Translations under genes and position numbers: made by a program
Notes under the pieces: generated by a model
Databases searched by the model: none
What the model was told of the DNA's origin: nothing
The model's input: only the letters and a program-made list of their open reading frames with translations
Assembly: GCA_022711765.1 (NCBI GenBank)
Contig: JAKLEB010000002.1
Location: forward strand, 358,368-422,367
Source: Candidatus Krumholzibacteriota bacterium
Lineage (GTDB): Bacteria; Krumholzibacteriota; Krumholzibacteriia; LZORAL124-64-63
Length of the DNA stretch: 64,000 bases
Direction of reading: 5' to 3'
Part shown: piece after piece, positions 24,147-32,157 of the stretch
Numbering within the stretch: the stretch's first letter is position 1
Layout of the letters: each line of letters opens with the position of its first letter

Positions 24147-24651
24147 CCGGAGTCGCCTCCTCGTGCAGGAGATCAGTGACGGCTTGCTCGCGGTTCGCGG
24201 CCTCGGCCGGGAGGAATCCCACGTGCTGCGCGCGCAGCTTCCCCGTGCGGTCGTAGAGGAACGAGCTGGGCATTCCTTCGAGTTCATGGGCGGCCGCCAG
24301 CTTGCCTTCGGAGTCGTGGACCACGACGACCCGGGGGTCGAGGACCGCGAGGAAGGACTCGGCGGCCGCGAGCTTCTTGTCGACGTTGACGGCCACGACA
24401 ACCAGCCCCTCGTCGCAATACGTCGCAGCGAGCTTCGAGAGCCACGGCAAAGACAGCGCGCAGGGTTTGCACCAGGAGGCCCAGAAATCGACCAGGACCA
24501 CCTTGCCGGCGTAGTTCCGCAAGCTGAAATCTTCAGTGGCGAGAACGCGGTCAGGCGTCTCCGCCGCGCGGCCCGCCACGCTCGCGAGGAGCGCGAGCGC
24601 GATCTGCAGCAGGACGGCGCGAACCACGAGTTGGCGGTGGAGAGGCCGCAT
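24136..24651 (-). CDS. TlpA-like thioredoxin-fold protein
   Basis: The protein has an N-terminal signal or anchor segment (residues 9-30) and a thioredoxin domain with VDFWASWCKPC (C61, C64), an AVNVD strand and the cis-proline region EGMPSSFLYD. It would act as a periplasmic disulfide reductase. GAGAGGAAC precedes ATG 24651. It opens the TlpA-DUF4266-DUF3570-ApbE operon, so its likely clients are the cysteines of DUF4266 or other exported partners. Confidence 0.88.
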   Translation of the reverse strand: MRPLHRQLVVRAVLLQIALALLASVAGRAAETPDRVLATEDFSLRNYAGKVVLVDFWASWCKPCALSLPWLSKLAATYCDEGLVVVAVNVDKKLAAAESFLAVLDPRVVVVHDSEGKLAAAHELEGMPSSFLYDRTGKLRAQHVGFLPAEAANREQAVTDLLHEEATPDAH

Positions 24652-24932
24652 CGAGTTCCTCTCGTGGAGGCCTGGTCGACCGCCGGCAGGGCAGCGATCG
24701 CGAATCTGGTTCATTGTAATCCACCCTTCAATGGCGGTGTATCCAAAAGAGTTCCTGTTTAACCTCGCAGTCTGGCCGTGGTCGCAACGGCCGGATGTCT
24801 CTACATTCCCGCCCGTCCTTCGATCGCGCAATCCCGGCATCCAGCACGGCGTCGGGATGGAGCTTGCCGCCGCAAACGACTCGGCCCCGCGCGCCGGGCT
24901 GCGGCCGACCTCGCTCCGGGCAGGTCGACCTG

Positions 24933-25130
24933 ATGATCCATCTGTCGACGGAGCTGCGCTTCGTCAGTCCAGACATAGGCTGCGGCGTGTCCGCCGCCTT
25001 CGACAACGTACGCCGCAGCACCGTCGGCCGTTATTCGTACCTGGACGAGCGCGAGCTGAAGTCCGCGCGGGCGCAGCTGCCGGCGCGCTCGGAGTGCGTT
25101 CGCGCGATGAGGCGGGCGACGAGAGCCTGA
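24933..25130 (+). CDS. Small hypothetical protein, uncertain
   Basis: A 65-codon frame from ATG 24933 has third-position GC like its neighbours and ends 23 bp before the DUF2784 gene. The product starts MIHLSTELRFVSPDIGCG and ends in an Arg-rich helix; no family is recognised and there is no clear ribosome-binding site. The rest of the 24652-25153 gap holds the promoter side of the minus-strand TlpA operon, with AT-rich sequence around 24720-24770, and nothing else I can support. Confidence 0.3.
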   Translation: MIHLSTELRFVSPDIGCGVSAAFDNVRRSTVGRYSYLDERELKSARAQLPARSECVRAMRRATRA

Positions 25131-25153
25131 GCGCCGCGCGTCGAAAGGACCGA

Positions 25154-25537
25154 ATGCCCCTCCGTCTCCTCGCCGACATCGCCGTCGTGCTGCACCTCCT
25201 GTTCATCGCCTTCGTGATCGCGGGCGGCCTGCTCGCGCTGCGCTGGCCGCGAGCGGCCTGGGTTCACCTGCCGTGCGCCGCGTGGGGGATCGCGATCGAG
25301 TTCACGGGCTGGATCTGTCCGCTGACTCCGCTCGAGAACCACTGGCGGGTCCTCGGCGGCCAGACCGGCTACGCGGAGGGTTTCATCGCCCACTACCTGT
25401 CGCCGATCATCTACCCCGAGGGGCTGACCCGCTCGGCTCAGCTCGCGCTCGGCGCCGGTGTGATCCTGGCGAACGCGGCGATCTACGGGCTGCTGATCGC
25501 GAGGCGCCGGCGGTCGAACCGGGAGACGAACCGCTGA
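25154..25537 (+). CDS. DUF2784 family membrane protein
   Basis: The 127-residue product has three to four hydrophobic segments and the DUF2784 pattern: LADIAVVLHLLFIAFVIAGG, WVHLPCAAWGIAIEFTGWICPLTPLE and HYLSPIIYPEGLTR. The function of the family is unknown. AAAGGA precedes the ATG. The frame is open for 600 bp upstream, but that part is noncoding shadow. It is 166 bp upstream of an aquaporin gene. Confidence 0.85.
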   Translation: MPLRLLADIAVVLHLLFIAFVIAGGLLALRWPRAAWVHLPCAAWGIAIEFTGWICPLTPLENHWRVLGGQTGYAEGFIAHYLSPIIYPEGLTRSAQLALGAGVILANAAIYGLLIARRRRSNRETNR

Positions 25538-25623
25538 GACGGCGCGCGCGACGGCGGCGAGGCGCGTCGCCCCCTGCCGGCGTCCGGGCCGCCGCTGCGA
25601 TCGGCCGGTTCGATCGCGGCGTC

Positions 25624-25646
25624 CCTGTCATTAATCGATAGACAGG
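25624..25646. promoter_or_regulatory. Inverted repeat upstream of the aquaporin gene
   Basis: CCTGTC (25624-25629) and GACAGG (25641-25646) flank the AT-rich ATTAATCGATA. The low-GC core 60-80 bp before the aqpZ start suggests an operator or promoter region. No matching regulator is known. Confidence 0.3.
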
Positions 25647-25703
25647 CTCGCGACCTTCCTCGATCATACCCCCGTCGCTCACGCTTGCCAAAGGGGGTAG
25701 CTC

Positions 25704-26399
25704 ATGTCGAAACGACTTCTCGCTGAGTTCTTCGGCACGTTCTGGCTCGTCCTCGGCGGCTGCGGCAGCGCTGTCCTGGCCGCCGCGTTCCCGCAGGTCG
25801 GGATCGGTCTACTGGGCGTCGCACTCGCCTTCGGTCTGACCGTCCTGACGATGGCCTACGCCATCGGCCACATCTCCGGCTGCCACCTCAATCCCGCGGT
25901 GACCTGCGGCCTGTGGGCAGGCGGACGGTTCGCGGCCAAGGACGTGCCCGGCTACGTCGTCGCCCAGGTGCTCGGCGGCGTCGTGGCCGGCGGGATCCTC
26001 CTGGTCATCGCGAGCGGCAAGGCCGGGTTCTCGGCGAGCGCGGGTTTCGCGTGCAACGGTTACGGCGCGCACTCGCCGGGCGGCTATGGTCTCCTGGCGG
26101 CGCTCGTCTGCGAGATCGTGATGACGGCGATGTTCCTGATCGTCATCATGGGCGCGACCGACAAGCGCGCCCCGCAGGGATTCGCCGGTCTCGCGATCGG
26201 CCTCGCCCTGACCCTGATCCACCTGATCTCGATCCCGGTCACGAACACCTCGGTCAACCCGGCGCGTTCGACGGGCGTGGCCGTCTTCGGCGGCGGCTGG
26301 GCGCTCGAGCAGCTCTGGCTATTCTGGGTGGCGCCCATCGTCGGCGGCGTGATCGGGGCCGCGGTCTATCGGACGTTCGGCAGGAACGACCACGCGTGA
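25704..26399 (+). CDS. aqpZ: Aquaporin Z
   Basis: The 231-residue channel has six membrane helices and both NPA boxes (GCHLNPAVT and SVNPARS). The [20 protein letters not shown] start and the [16 protein letters not shown] segment are typical of AqpZ rather than glycerol facilitators. It conducts water across the inner membrane. AAAGGGGG precedes the ATG. MscL, also osmotic, is encoded about 8 kb upstream. Confidence 0.95.
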   Translation: MSKRLLAEFFGTFWLVLGGCGSAVLAAAFPQVGIGLLGVALAFGLTVLTMAYAIGHISGCHLNPAVTCGLWAGGRFAAKDVPGYVVAQVLGGVVAGGILLVIASGKAGFSASAGFACNGYGAHSPGGYGLLAALVCEIVMTAMFLIVIMGATDKRAPQGFAGLAIGLALTLIHLISIPVTNTSVNPARSTGVAVFGGGWALEQLWLFWVAPIVGGVIGAAVYRTFGRNDHA

Positions 26400-26495
26400 T
26401 CGCCGCGTCCTGACGCGGCGCATCCGGGAGCCTCGAACCTCGCGATGGCGGTCGCCCGGGACCGCCGGTCGCACACCCGTTCCCAGGGAGCCGGC

Positions 26496-27077
26496 GTGCC
26501 CAGCCCTCGCCGTCAGATCGTCACCACCGCGCTGTTCGAGGCGTTCTTCGTGGTGCTCGGCGTCGTGCTGGCGCTCGCAGCGAACGAATGGCGGCAGGAC
26601 CGCGCGGATCGGGCCCACGCCGACCGCGCGCTGGCCGCGATCGCCGAGGAGCTGCGGAGCAACCGGGAGGGCGTCCTCGCCGCGGGCGAGTACCACGAGG
26701 AGCGGATGAGCCGCATCTACGGCCGCGGCCCGCAGGAACCCCGGCTGGAGGCCCGCGATTTCCCGCGCGGCTTCATCTCGCCGGCGCGGGTGTTCCGGAC
26801 AGCCTGGGACACGGCCGGCGAAACGGGGGCGCTCGAACACCTCGACTACGCGAAGGTGCTCGCGTTGTCGCGGGTCTACGCCAGTCAGGATCGCTACGAG
26901 CACCAGGCGCGCACCGCCGGCGAGCTGATCTACGCGGAGCTGTTCCGCGGCGGCACGGAGGCGATCGTGGCCAACCAGGGCAACCTCGCGATGGTCATCG
27001 GCACGTTCGCGTACCGCGAGCGGGAGCTCGTCGCCGAGTACGACTCCTTGCTCGTCCACCTCGAGGGCGCGCGCTGA
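26496..27077 (+). CDS. Single-pass membrane protein of unknown function
   Basis: GTG 26496 with AGGGAG 5 bp upstream gives a 193-residue protein with one membrane segment (LFEAFFVVLGVVLALAANEW) near the N-terminus, then a helical, charged periplasmic or cytoplasmic domain. The pattern of an N-terminal helix followed by NEWRQDRADR and EELRSNRE recurs in unnamed bacterial proteins. No catalytic motif is visible. An upstream ATG at 26445 lacks a ribosome-binding site. Confidence 0.65.
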   Translation: MPSPRRQIVTTALFEAFFVVLGVVLALAANEWRQDRADRAHADRALAAIAEELRSNREGVLAAGEYHEERMSRIYGRGPQEPRLEARDFPRGFISPARVFRTAWDTAGETGALEHLDYAKVLALSRVYASQDRYEHQARTAGELIYAELFRGGTEAIVANQGNLAMVIGTFAYRERELVAEYDSLLVHLEGAR

Positions 27078-27105
27078 TCTGCGGCTGGCTCCGTCGCGGC
27101 CGATC

Positions 27106-27114
27106 TGCTATCCT
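27106..27114 (+). promoter_or_regulatory. Extended -10 promoter element, TGCTATCCT
   Basis: TGC plus TATCCT (27109-27114) lies 42 bp before the ATG of the flavin-reductase-like gene and is identical to the box before the TIR gene. No good -35 box is seen. Confidence 0.4.
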
Positions 27115-27156
27115 CGCGCCGTCCGGCGACTCCAACGACTGCCGCGAGGAATCTCC

Positions 27157-27687
27157 ATGGAATTGCCACGCATCCCGATCGACGATTTCCAGGTTCGCTG
27201 CCATCTCCTGTGGGACACCGGGTGGCTGCTCCTGACGGCCGGCGACCTGTCCGCGGGGCGCTTCAACATGATGACCGTCTCCTGGGGCAGCTTCGGGACG
27301 ATCTGGAACCGCCCGTTCGCCCAGGTCGTCGTGCGGCCTTCCCGCCATACCTTCGAGTACATGGAGGCGTACGACACGTTCACCCTCTGCGCCCTGCCCG
27401 AGGCGTGCCGCCCGATCCTCGAGTACCTGGGCGCGCGATCCGGACGCGACGTCGACAAGGTGCGGGAGTCGGGACTGACGCCCGTCCCGTCGCTGGTCGT
27501 GGCGGCGCCGGGATTCGCCGAGGCCGATCTGATCGTCGAGTGCCGGAAGATCTACCGGGACGATCTCGATCCGGCGCATTTCCTCGATCCGGCGATCGCG
27601 TCCCACTACCCGCAGGACGACTACCATCGCGTCTACTTCGGCGAAGTCCTCGCCGTTCGCGGCACCGGCGCCTACCGCGCCGAATGA
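27157..27687 (+). CDS. Flavin-reductase-like FMN-binding split-barrel protein
   Basis: The 176-residue protein contains a flavin-reductase-like segment (RFNMMTVSWGSFGTIWNRPFAQVVVRPSRHTFEYM) followed by FTLCALPE, as in small FMN-binding split-barrel proteins. These reduce flavin with NAD(P)H or act on small substrates. It appears monocistronic, with an extended -10 box upstream. The specific reaction cannot be assigned. Confidence 0.8.
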   Translation: MELPRIPIDDFQVRCHLLWDTGWLLLTAGDLSAGRFNMMTVSWGSFGTIWNRPFAQVVVRPSRHTFEYMEAYDTFTLCALPEACRPILEYLGARSGRDVDKVRESGLTPVPSLVVAAPGFAEADLIVECRKIYRDDLDPAHFLDPAIASHYPQDDYHRVYFGEVLAVRGTGAYRAE

Positions 27688-27829
27688 GCCGGTCGCGCCT
27701 CGCCACGCCGCCGGCGGGAGCGACGGCGCTGGCGTTCCTGGGGTTTGGCGAGTACTTTGAACTCACGTGACACCGACCTGACCTGCGCTCCGCGTCGTTC
27801 AGTCGCGCCACCCAGACCGAGGAGCCGCC

Positions 27830-29623
27830 GTGGATCAGGCCGCCGCAGTCCATTCCTTCCACATTCCCGTCATGGGCACCGGATTCACGATCGACGCGCC
27901 GCTGAAGGTGGCGCGCTTCGGCATCTCCTCGGTGATCTCGCTGGTGGACGACGTCTTGATCGAGCAGATGAGGCAGCGGATCAGCGCCGATCAGGGCGAA
28001 CCGTGCGAGCCCATCGGCGATCGCGAGCCCGACGCCCGCGCCCGCCGCATCACCGGCTATCTCGACCTGCTGGACCGCCTGGTCGAACGGCAGATCGCCC
28101 GCGTGCGCGAGGCCCGGTTCGAGGCGGGCAGCGACATCGTCCGGTACTTCGAGCTGCTGCCGCCGTCCCCGTTGAGGGACCTCTACCGCCACATGCAGAC
28201 CCTGGCGGATCCCGACCGGCGCGCGGCGTTGCAGGCGGAGCTACGCCGCCGGGTGGTGTCCGGCTCCATCGACGTGAACATCATGACCAAGCTGGACCGA
28301 GATCGGGACCGCCAAGGACGGCCGCTGCCCGAGCGTGGCTCGGATGCGCTCGCCGCGCTGCGCGGATTCATGAACAGCCGCCTGCGAAGCTCGGTCGTCT
28401 TCTCGGCCGGCTTGAACCGGCGCCTGTTCTCCTACCTGGCCGAATTCTCGGATGTCTTCCCCGACGAGCGGGGTGACCTGCGCAAGCGCATCATCTTGAA
28501 GGTGAACGACTTCCGATCCGCGATGATCCAGGGAAACCTGCTGGCCCGGCTCGGCCTCCACGTCTCCGAGTTCCGGATCGAATCGGGCCTGAACTGCGGA
28601 GGCCACGCATTCGGCGGCAAGGGCCAGCTCCTGGGACCGATCCTCGCGGAGTTCCAGCGCGAGCGCGGAAACCTGGCGGAGAATCTGCGCGCGGTGCGCG
28701 CCAAGGCCCTGGCGGCGCTCGGTCGCGGCGATCGGCCGGAGCCCGCGCCGGCACGCATCACCGTCCAGGGAGGGATCGGCACGGCCGAGGAGGACGCGCT
28801 GTTGAGGACCCGCTACGGCGTCGACGGCACCGGCTGGGGCACCCCGTTTCTACTCGTCCCCGAGGTGGTCAACATCGACGCCGAGACCCTGGCGCGACTC
28901 GAGCAGGCTGGCGAGGAAGACATCAGGCTGAGCGACTCGTCGCCGCTCGGCGTTCCGTTCTGGTCGCTCGTGACGTCCCCGAGCGAAGTCGCGCGGCGGC
29001 GCCGGATCGCGCTCGGCGAACCCGGCAGCCGCTGTCCGAAGGGTTACCTGGTCTCGAACACGGAGTTCACGGCCAAACCGATCTGCACGGCGAGCCGCAT
29101 CTACCAGCGCCACAAGCTCGCGGAGATCGCGACCCTCGCCTGCTCGGCCGCCGAGCGCGCGCGCCGGGAAGCTGCTGTCGTCGCCAAGGCCTGCATCTGT
29201 CACGACCTGGCCGGCGGCGCGACCGGACCCCGCGGGATCGACCCCGACGCCCGGACCGCGGTCTGCTGCGGTCCGAACCTGGCTTACTTCCGGCGCGCGG
29301 CGTCCCTGGCCGAGATGGTCGACCACATCTACGGGCGCGGCGAGCTGCCGCTCGATGCCGACCGGCCCCACATGCTGCTCAAGGAACTGTCGCTCCACGT
29401 GGACCGGTTGCGCGACGACGTCCGCCGGCTGGCCACCGCTCCGGACGGCGGCATCGCGAGGAGCGTCGGCGAGTGCTTCGAGAATCTCCGGTCGGGCGTC
29501 GCGCATTACCGGGAGCTCGCCCGCGAGCTGGTCGCCGATCGGCGCACCGCCTTCCTGGCCCGGCTGGACCAGTTGCAGGCGGAAATCGAGGGGCTCGTCC
29601 CCGAGTTCGCGGCGCGAGGATGA
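27830..29623 (+). CDS. Conserved 597-residue protein of unknown function, TIM-barrel-like with cysteine-rich tail
   Basis: GTG 27830 follows GAGGAG. The segments GLNCGGHAFGGKGQ (near residue 253), ITVQGGIGTAEEDALL (near 309) and TGWGTPFLLVPEVVNID resemble FMN-binding TIM barrels such as nitronate monooxygenase or glutamate synthase, without proving it. The C-terminal part has clustered cysteines (CPKGY near 401, ICTAS, KACICHDL near 454, VCCGPN near 477) that could bind an iron-sulfur cluster or zinc. It is all soluble. I recall similar unnamed proteins in Bacteroidetes but no function. RtcB follows, with its own promoter. Confidence 0.65.
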   Translation: MDQAAAVHSFHIPVMGTGFTIDAPLKVARFGISSVISLVDDVLIEQMRQRISADQGEPCEPIGDREPDARARRITGYLDLLDRLVERQIARVREARFEAGSDIVRYFELLPPSPLRDLYRHMQTLADPDRRAALQAELRRRVVSGSIDVNIMTKLDRDRDRQGRPLPERGSDALAALRGFMNSRLRSSVVFSAGLNRRLFSYLAEFSDVFPDERGDLRKRIILKVNDFRSAMIQGNLLARLGLHVSEFRIESGLNCGGHAFGGKGQLLGPILAEFQRERGNLAENLRAVRAKALAALGRGDRPEPAPARITVQGGIGTAEEDALLRTRYGVDGTGWGTPFLLVPEVVNIDAETLARLEQAGEEDIRLSDSSPLGVPFWSLVTSPSEVARRRRIALGEPGSRCPKGYLVSNTEFTAKPICTASRIYQRHKLAEIATLACSAAERARREAAVVAKACICHDLAGGATGPRGIDPDARTAVCCGPNLAYFRRAASLAEMVDHIYGRGELPLDADRPHMLLKELSLHVDRLRDDVRRLATAPDGGIARSVGECFENLRSGVAHYRELARELVADRRTAFLARLDQLQAEIEGLVPEFAARG

Positions 29624-29692
29624 CCGGGCGGCGCGAGGAGGGCGTCCGCTCGCGGCGATCCTCGCGCCGAGCCGGCGACGGAGCCTGGACGC

Positions 29693-29721
29693 TTGCCCCG
29701 CGCCGCAATCCTGTTTATGAC
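29693..29721 (+). promoter_or_regulatory. Candidate promoter placing transcription start at the rtcB ATG
   Basis: TTGCCC (29693-29698), 17 bp and TATGAC (29716-29721) end 6 bp before the ATG at 29728. Transcription would start at or next to the start codon, giving a leaderless mRNA. No ribosome-binding site is visible there. Confidence 0.4.
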
Positions 29722-29727
29722 ATCCTC

Positions 29728-31173
29728 ATGCCGAAACCCCTGAAAGCCAGGGACCTCCGCAAGCTCGGCCTGCGCGATCCCCGTGTGCAGCAGGCGGTCC
29801 GGTACGCCTGCCGCGAGGCCGTCCGCCGCGGCGCCGGACGCGAGGCGCAGCAGGTTGCGATCGAGCGCCTGCTGCGCGACCCGGCGGCGCTCGCGGCCGA
29901 CGAGGTATGGGGACCGCCGGCCAGGATGCTGGCCGCGGACCCTGTCCGGTCGCCGGCCGTGCGGCGAGGCGCCGGCGCGTCCCGGCGCGGTCCGCAGCGC
30001 TCCGGCGGGCCGGCGCCGTGGCGCCAGTGGGGCGCCGAGATCGACGCGGCCGCGATCGAGCAGATGCGCGACGCGGCCGGCCTGCCCGTCGCGTCCGCCG
30101 GCGCGCTCATGCCGGACGCGCACGTCGGCTATGGACTGCCGATCGGCGGCGTGCTCGCGACCGAGCAGGCAGTCATTCCCTACGCGGTGGGGGTCGACAT
30201 CGCCTGCCGCATGCGCCTGACGGTCCTCGACTGGCATCCCGCGACCCTGGACACCCGCCGGGACGCGCTGCGCGAGGCGCTCGAACGCGAGACGCGGTTC
30301 GGCACCGGGGCGGCCTTCGAGCCCGGCCGCCGGCGTACGCACGACGTCCTCGACGAGGACTGGACGGTCAGCCCGGTCACCGCGCGGCTGAAGGACGACG
30401 CCTGGTCTCAGCTCGCCACCAGCGGCAGCGGCAACCATTTCGTGGAGTTCGGCCGGCTCGTGCTCGAGCGGGCCGATCTCGGCCTGCAGCCTGGGGTCTA
30501 CCTGGCGCTGCTCAGCCATTCCGGCAGCCGCCACCCCGGTCTCAAGGTCGCCGAGCATTACTCTCGCCTGGCGGCGGATCTGCATCCCGAGCTGCCGCCG
30601 CGCCTGCGCCGTCTGGCCTGGCTCGACCTGCGCAGCGACGCCGGCCAGGAATACTGGCGCGCCATGGAGCTCATGGGCCACTACGCGGCGGCCAACCACG
30701 AGCTCATCCACCGCCACGTGCTGGCCGCGCTCGGTGCGCGCGCGATCGCCGGGGTCGAGAACCACCACAACTTCGCCTGGCGCGAGGAACACGGCGGCCG
30801 CGAGGTCATCGTGCACCGCAAGGGCGCCACGCCGGCCGGCCTGAACCAGCTCGCTGTCATCCCCGGCTCCATGGCCACGCCGGGCTGGGTCGTGCGCGGG
30901 CTGGGCGAGTCGACGAGCCTGCGTTCGGCGAGCCACGGCGCCGGCCGGGCCATGGGGCGCGCCGAGGCCAGGCGGCGGTTGCAGCCGGACGAGGTCGCGG
31001 ACCTGCTGCGGTTGCGCGGCGTCGAGGTCCTGGGCGCCGACCTCGACGAGGCGCCGCAGGCCTACAAGGACATCGAACGCGTGATGGCGGCGCAGACCGA
31101 GCTCGTGCGCCGGGTCGCGCGCTTCGATCCGGTCCTCGTGAGGATGGCCGGCGGTCGCCTGAGCAGGCGCTAG
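29728..31173 (+). CDS. rtcB: RtcB-family RNA ligase
   Basis: The 481-residue protein has the RtcB active-site set: VGVDIAC (D157, C160) for Mn2+, SGSGNHFVEF and SHSGSR with metal-binding histidines, ENHHNF, and VHRKGAT with the histidine that is guanylylated. RtcB joins 2',3'-cyclic phosphate or 3'-phosphate ends to 5'-OH ends using GTP, repairing tRNA or rRNA. No archease or RtcA gene is adjacent. The ATG at 29728 starts the conserved fold, and the promoter suggests leaderless translation. Confidence 0.93.
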   Translation: MPKPLKARDLRKLGLRDPRVQQAVRYACREAVRRGAGREAQQVAIERLLRDPAALAADEVWGPPARMLAADPVRSPAVRRGAGASRRGPQRSGGPAPWRQWGAEIDAAAIEQMRDAAGLPVASAGALMPDAHVGYGLPIGGVLATEQAVIPYAVGVDIACRMRLTVLDWHPATLDTRRDALREALERETRFGTGAAFEPGRRRTHDVLDEDWTVSPVTARLKDDAWSQLATSGSGNHFVEFGRLVLERADLGLQPGVYLALLSHSGSRHPGLKVAEHYSRLAADLHPELPPRLRRLAWLDLRSDAGQEYWRAMELMGHYAAANHELIHRHVLAALGARAIAGVENHHNFAWREEHGGREVIVHRKGATPAGLNQLAVIPGSMATPGWVVRGLGESTSLRSASHGAGRAMGRAEARRRLQPDEVADLLRLRGVEVLGADLDEAPQAYKDIERVMAAQTELVRRVARFDPVLVRMAGGRLSRR

Positions 31174-31325
31174 GTTCGCCGCAGGGGCCTCGGGAGCGCC
31201 GATCGGTCCGTTTTCGTCCTTCGGACTTGCGCCGGCGGCGGTTTCTTGAGAGCGTAGGCTCGATGGCCGCCGTCGGCCCTCCGGCGGTCCGGCCGTGACC
31301 GCGCTCTGCTGGAGACCGGAGTTCC

Positions 31326-32099
31326 ATGCCCGCCGTATCCCGCTTGTCGCGAGGCGCCGAGACGCCCGTCTGCATCGCCCATCGAGGCGCTAGCGGCCAG
31401 GAGCCCGAGAATACCCTGCGGGCGTTCGCGCGCGCTCTCGAGCAGGGCGCGACCTGGTTCGAGCTGGACGTGCACCTCGTCCACGGCCGGCTGCTGGTCA
31501 TCCACGACGCGACGCTCGAACGTACGACCAACGGCACGGGACCGTTGACCGCGCACACGCTGGCCGAGTTGCGGGCGCTCGACGCCGGCAAGGGCCAGCG
31601 GATCCCGTTCCTCGAGGAGGTCCTGGAGCTGGCCGTCGGCCGCGCGCGGATCAACGTGGAGCTCAAGGGCGCCGGCACGCTCGCGCCCGTCCTGGCCATC
31701 GTGCGGGACGCCGTCGCGGGCGGCGCCTGGCGACCCGATCAGTTCCTGCTCTCCTGCTTCGACTGGGACGTCCTCGACGAGGCGCGCCAGCGCGAGCCCG
31801 CGATTCCGGTCGCTCCGCTCGCGGGCAAGGGCGCCGGCGGCGAGGTCCTCGAGACCGCGGACCGGCTCGGCGCCGAGGCCATTCACGTCTCGCGCTGGTC
31901 GGCGCGCGCGCGCCTGGTCGAGGCCGCCCACGCGCGCGGCCTGGCCGTCCGGGTGTTCCCGATCAACTCCCAGTGGGAGTACGACCTCATGGTCCGCCTC
32001 GGCGTCGACGGCATCTTCACCGACTTCCCGGCGCGGGTCCTGGCGTGGGGCGCCGCGGCGCCCGCGATCCCGGTCGGCGGCGGCGGCAGTGGATCTTGA
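31326..32099 (+). CDS. Glycerophosphodiester phosphodiesterase
   Basis: The 257-residue protein is a GDPD-type TIM barrel with AHRGASGQEPENTL (catalytic H and E), FELDVHLVHG (E and D metal ligands) and HDATLERTTNGTG. It hydrolyses glycerophosphodiesters to glycerol 3-phosphate and an alcohol. No signal peptide is present, so it is cytosolic and probably recycles phospholipid head groups. Its stop codon overlaps the -35 box of the next gene. Confidence 0.93.
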   Translation: MPAVSRLSRGAETPVCIAHRGASGQEPENTLRAFARALEQGATWFELDVHLVHGRLLVIHDATLERTTNGTGPLTAHTLAELRALDAGKGQRIPFLEEVLELAVGRARINVELKGAGTLAPVLAIVRDAVAGGAWRPDQFLLSCFDWDVLDEARQREPAIPVAPLAGKGAGGEVLETADRLGAEAIHVSRWSARARLVEAAHARGLAVRVFPINSQWEYDLMVRLGVDGIFTDFPARVLAWGAAAPAIPVGGGGSGS

Positions 32100-32125
32100 C
32101 ATTCCCCTTCGCGACGTTAACGTCG
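32096..32125 (+). promoter_or_regulatory. Promoter with overlapping 14-bp palindrome (candidate operator)
   Basis: TTGACA (32096-32101), a 16-bp spacer and TAACGT (32118-32123) form a promoter whose -35 box is perfect. CGACGTTAACGTCG (32112-32125) is a perfect 14-bp palindrome that covers the -10 box. A repressor bound there would block RNA polymerase. The ATG of the carboxypeptidase gene is at 32158, after AAGGA. Confidence 0.5.
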
Positions 32126-32157
32126 AACGGGTTCTCACCCCAGCACAAAAGGACGGC

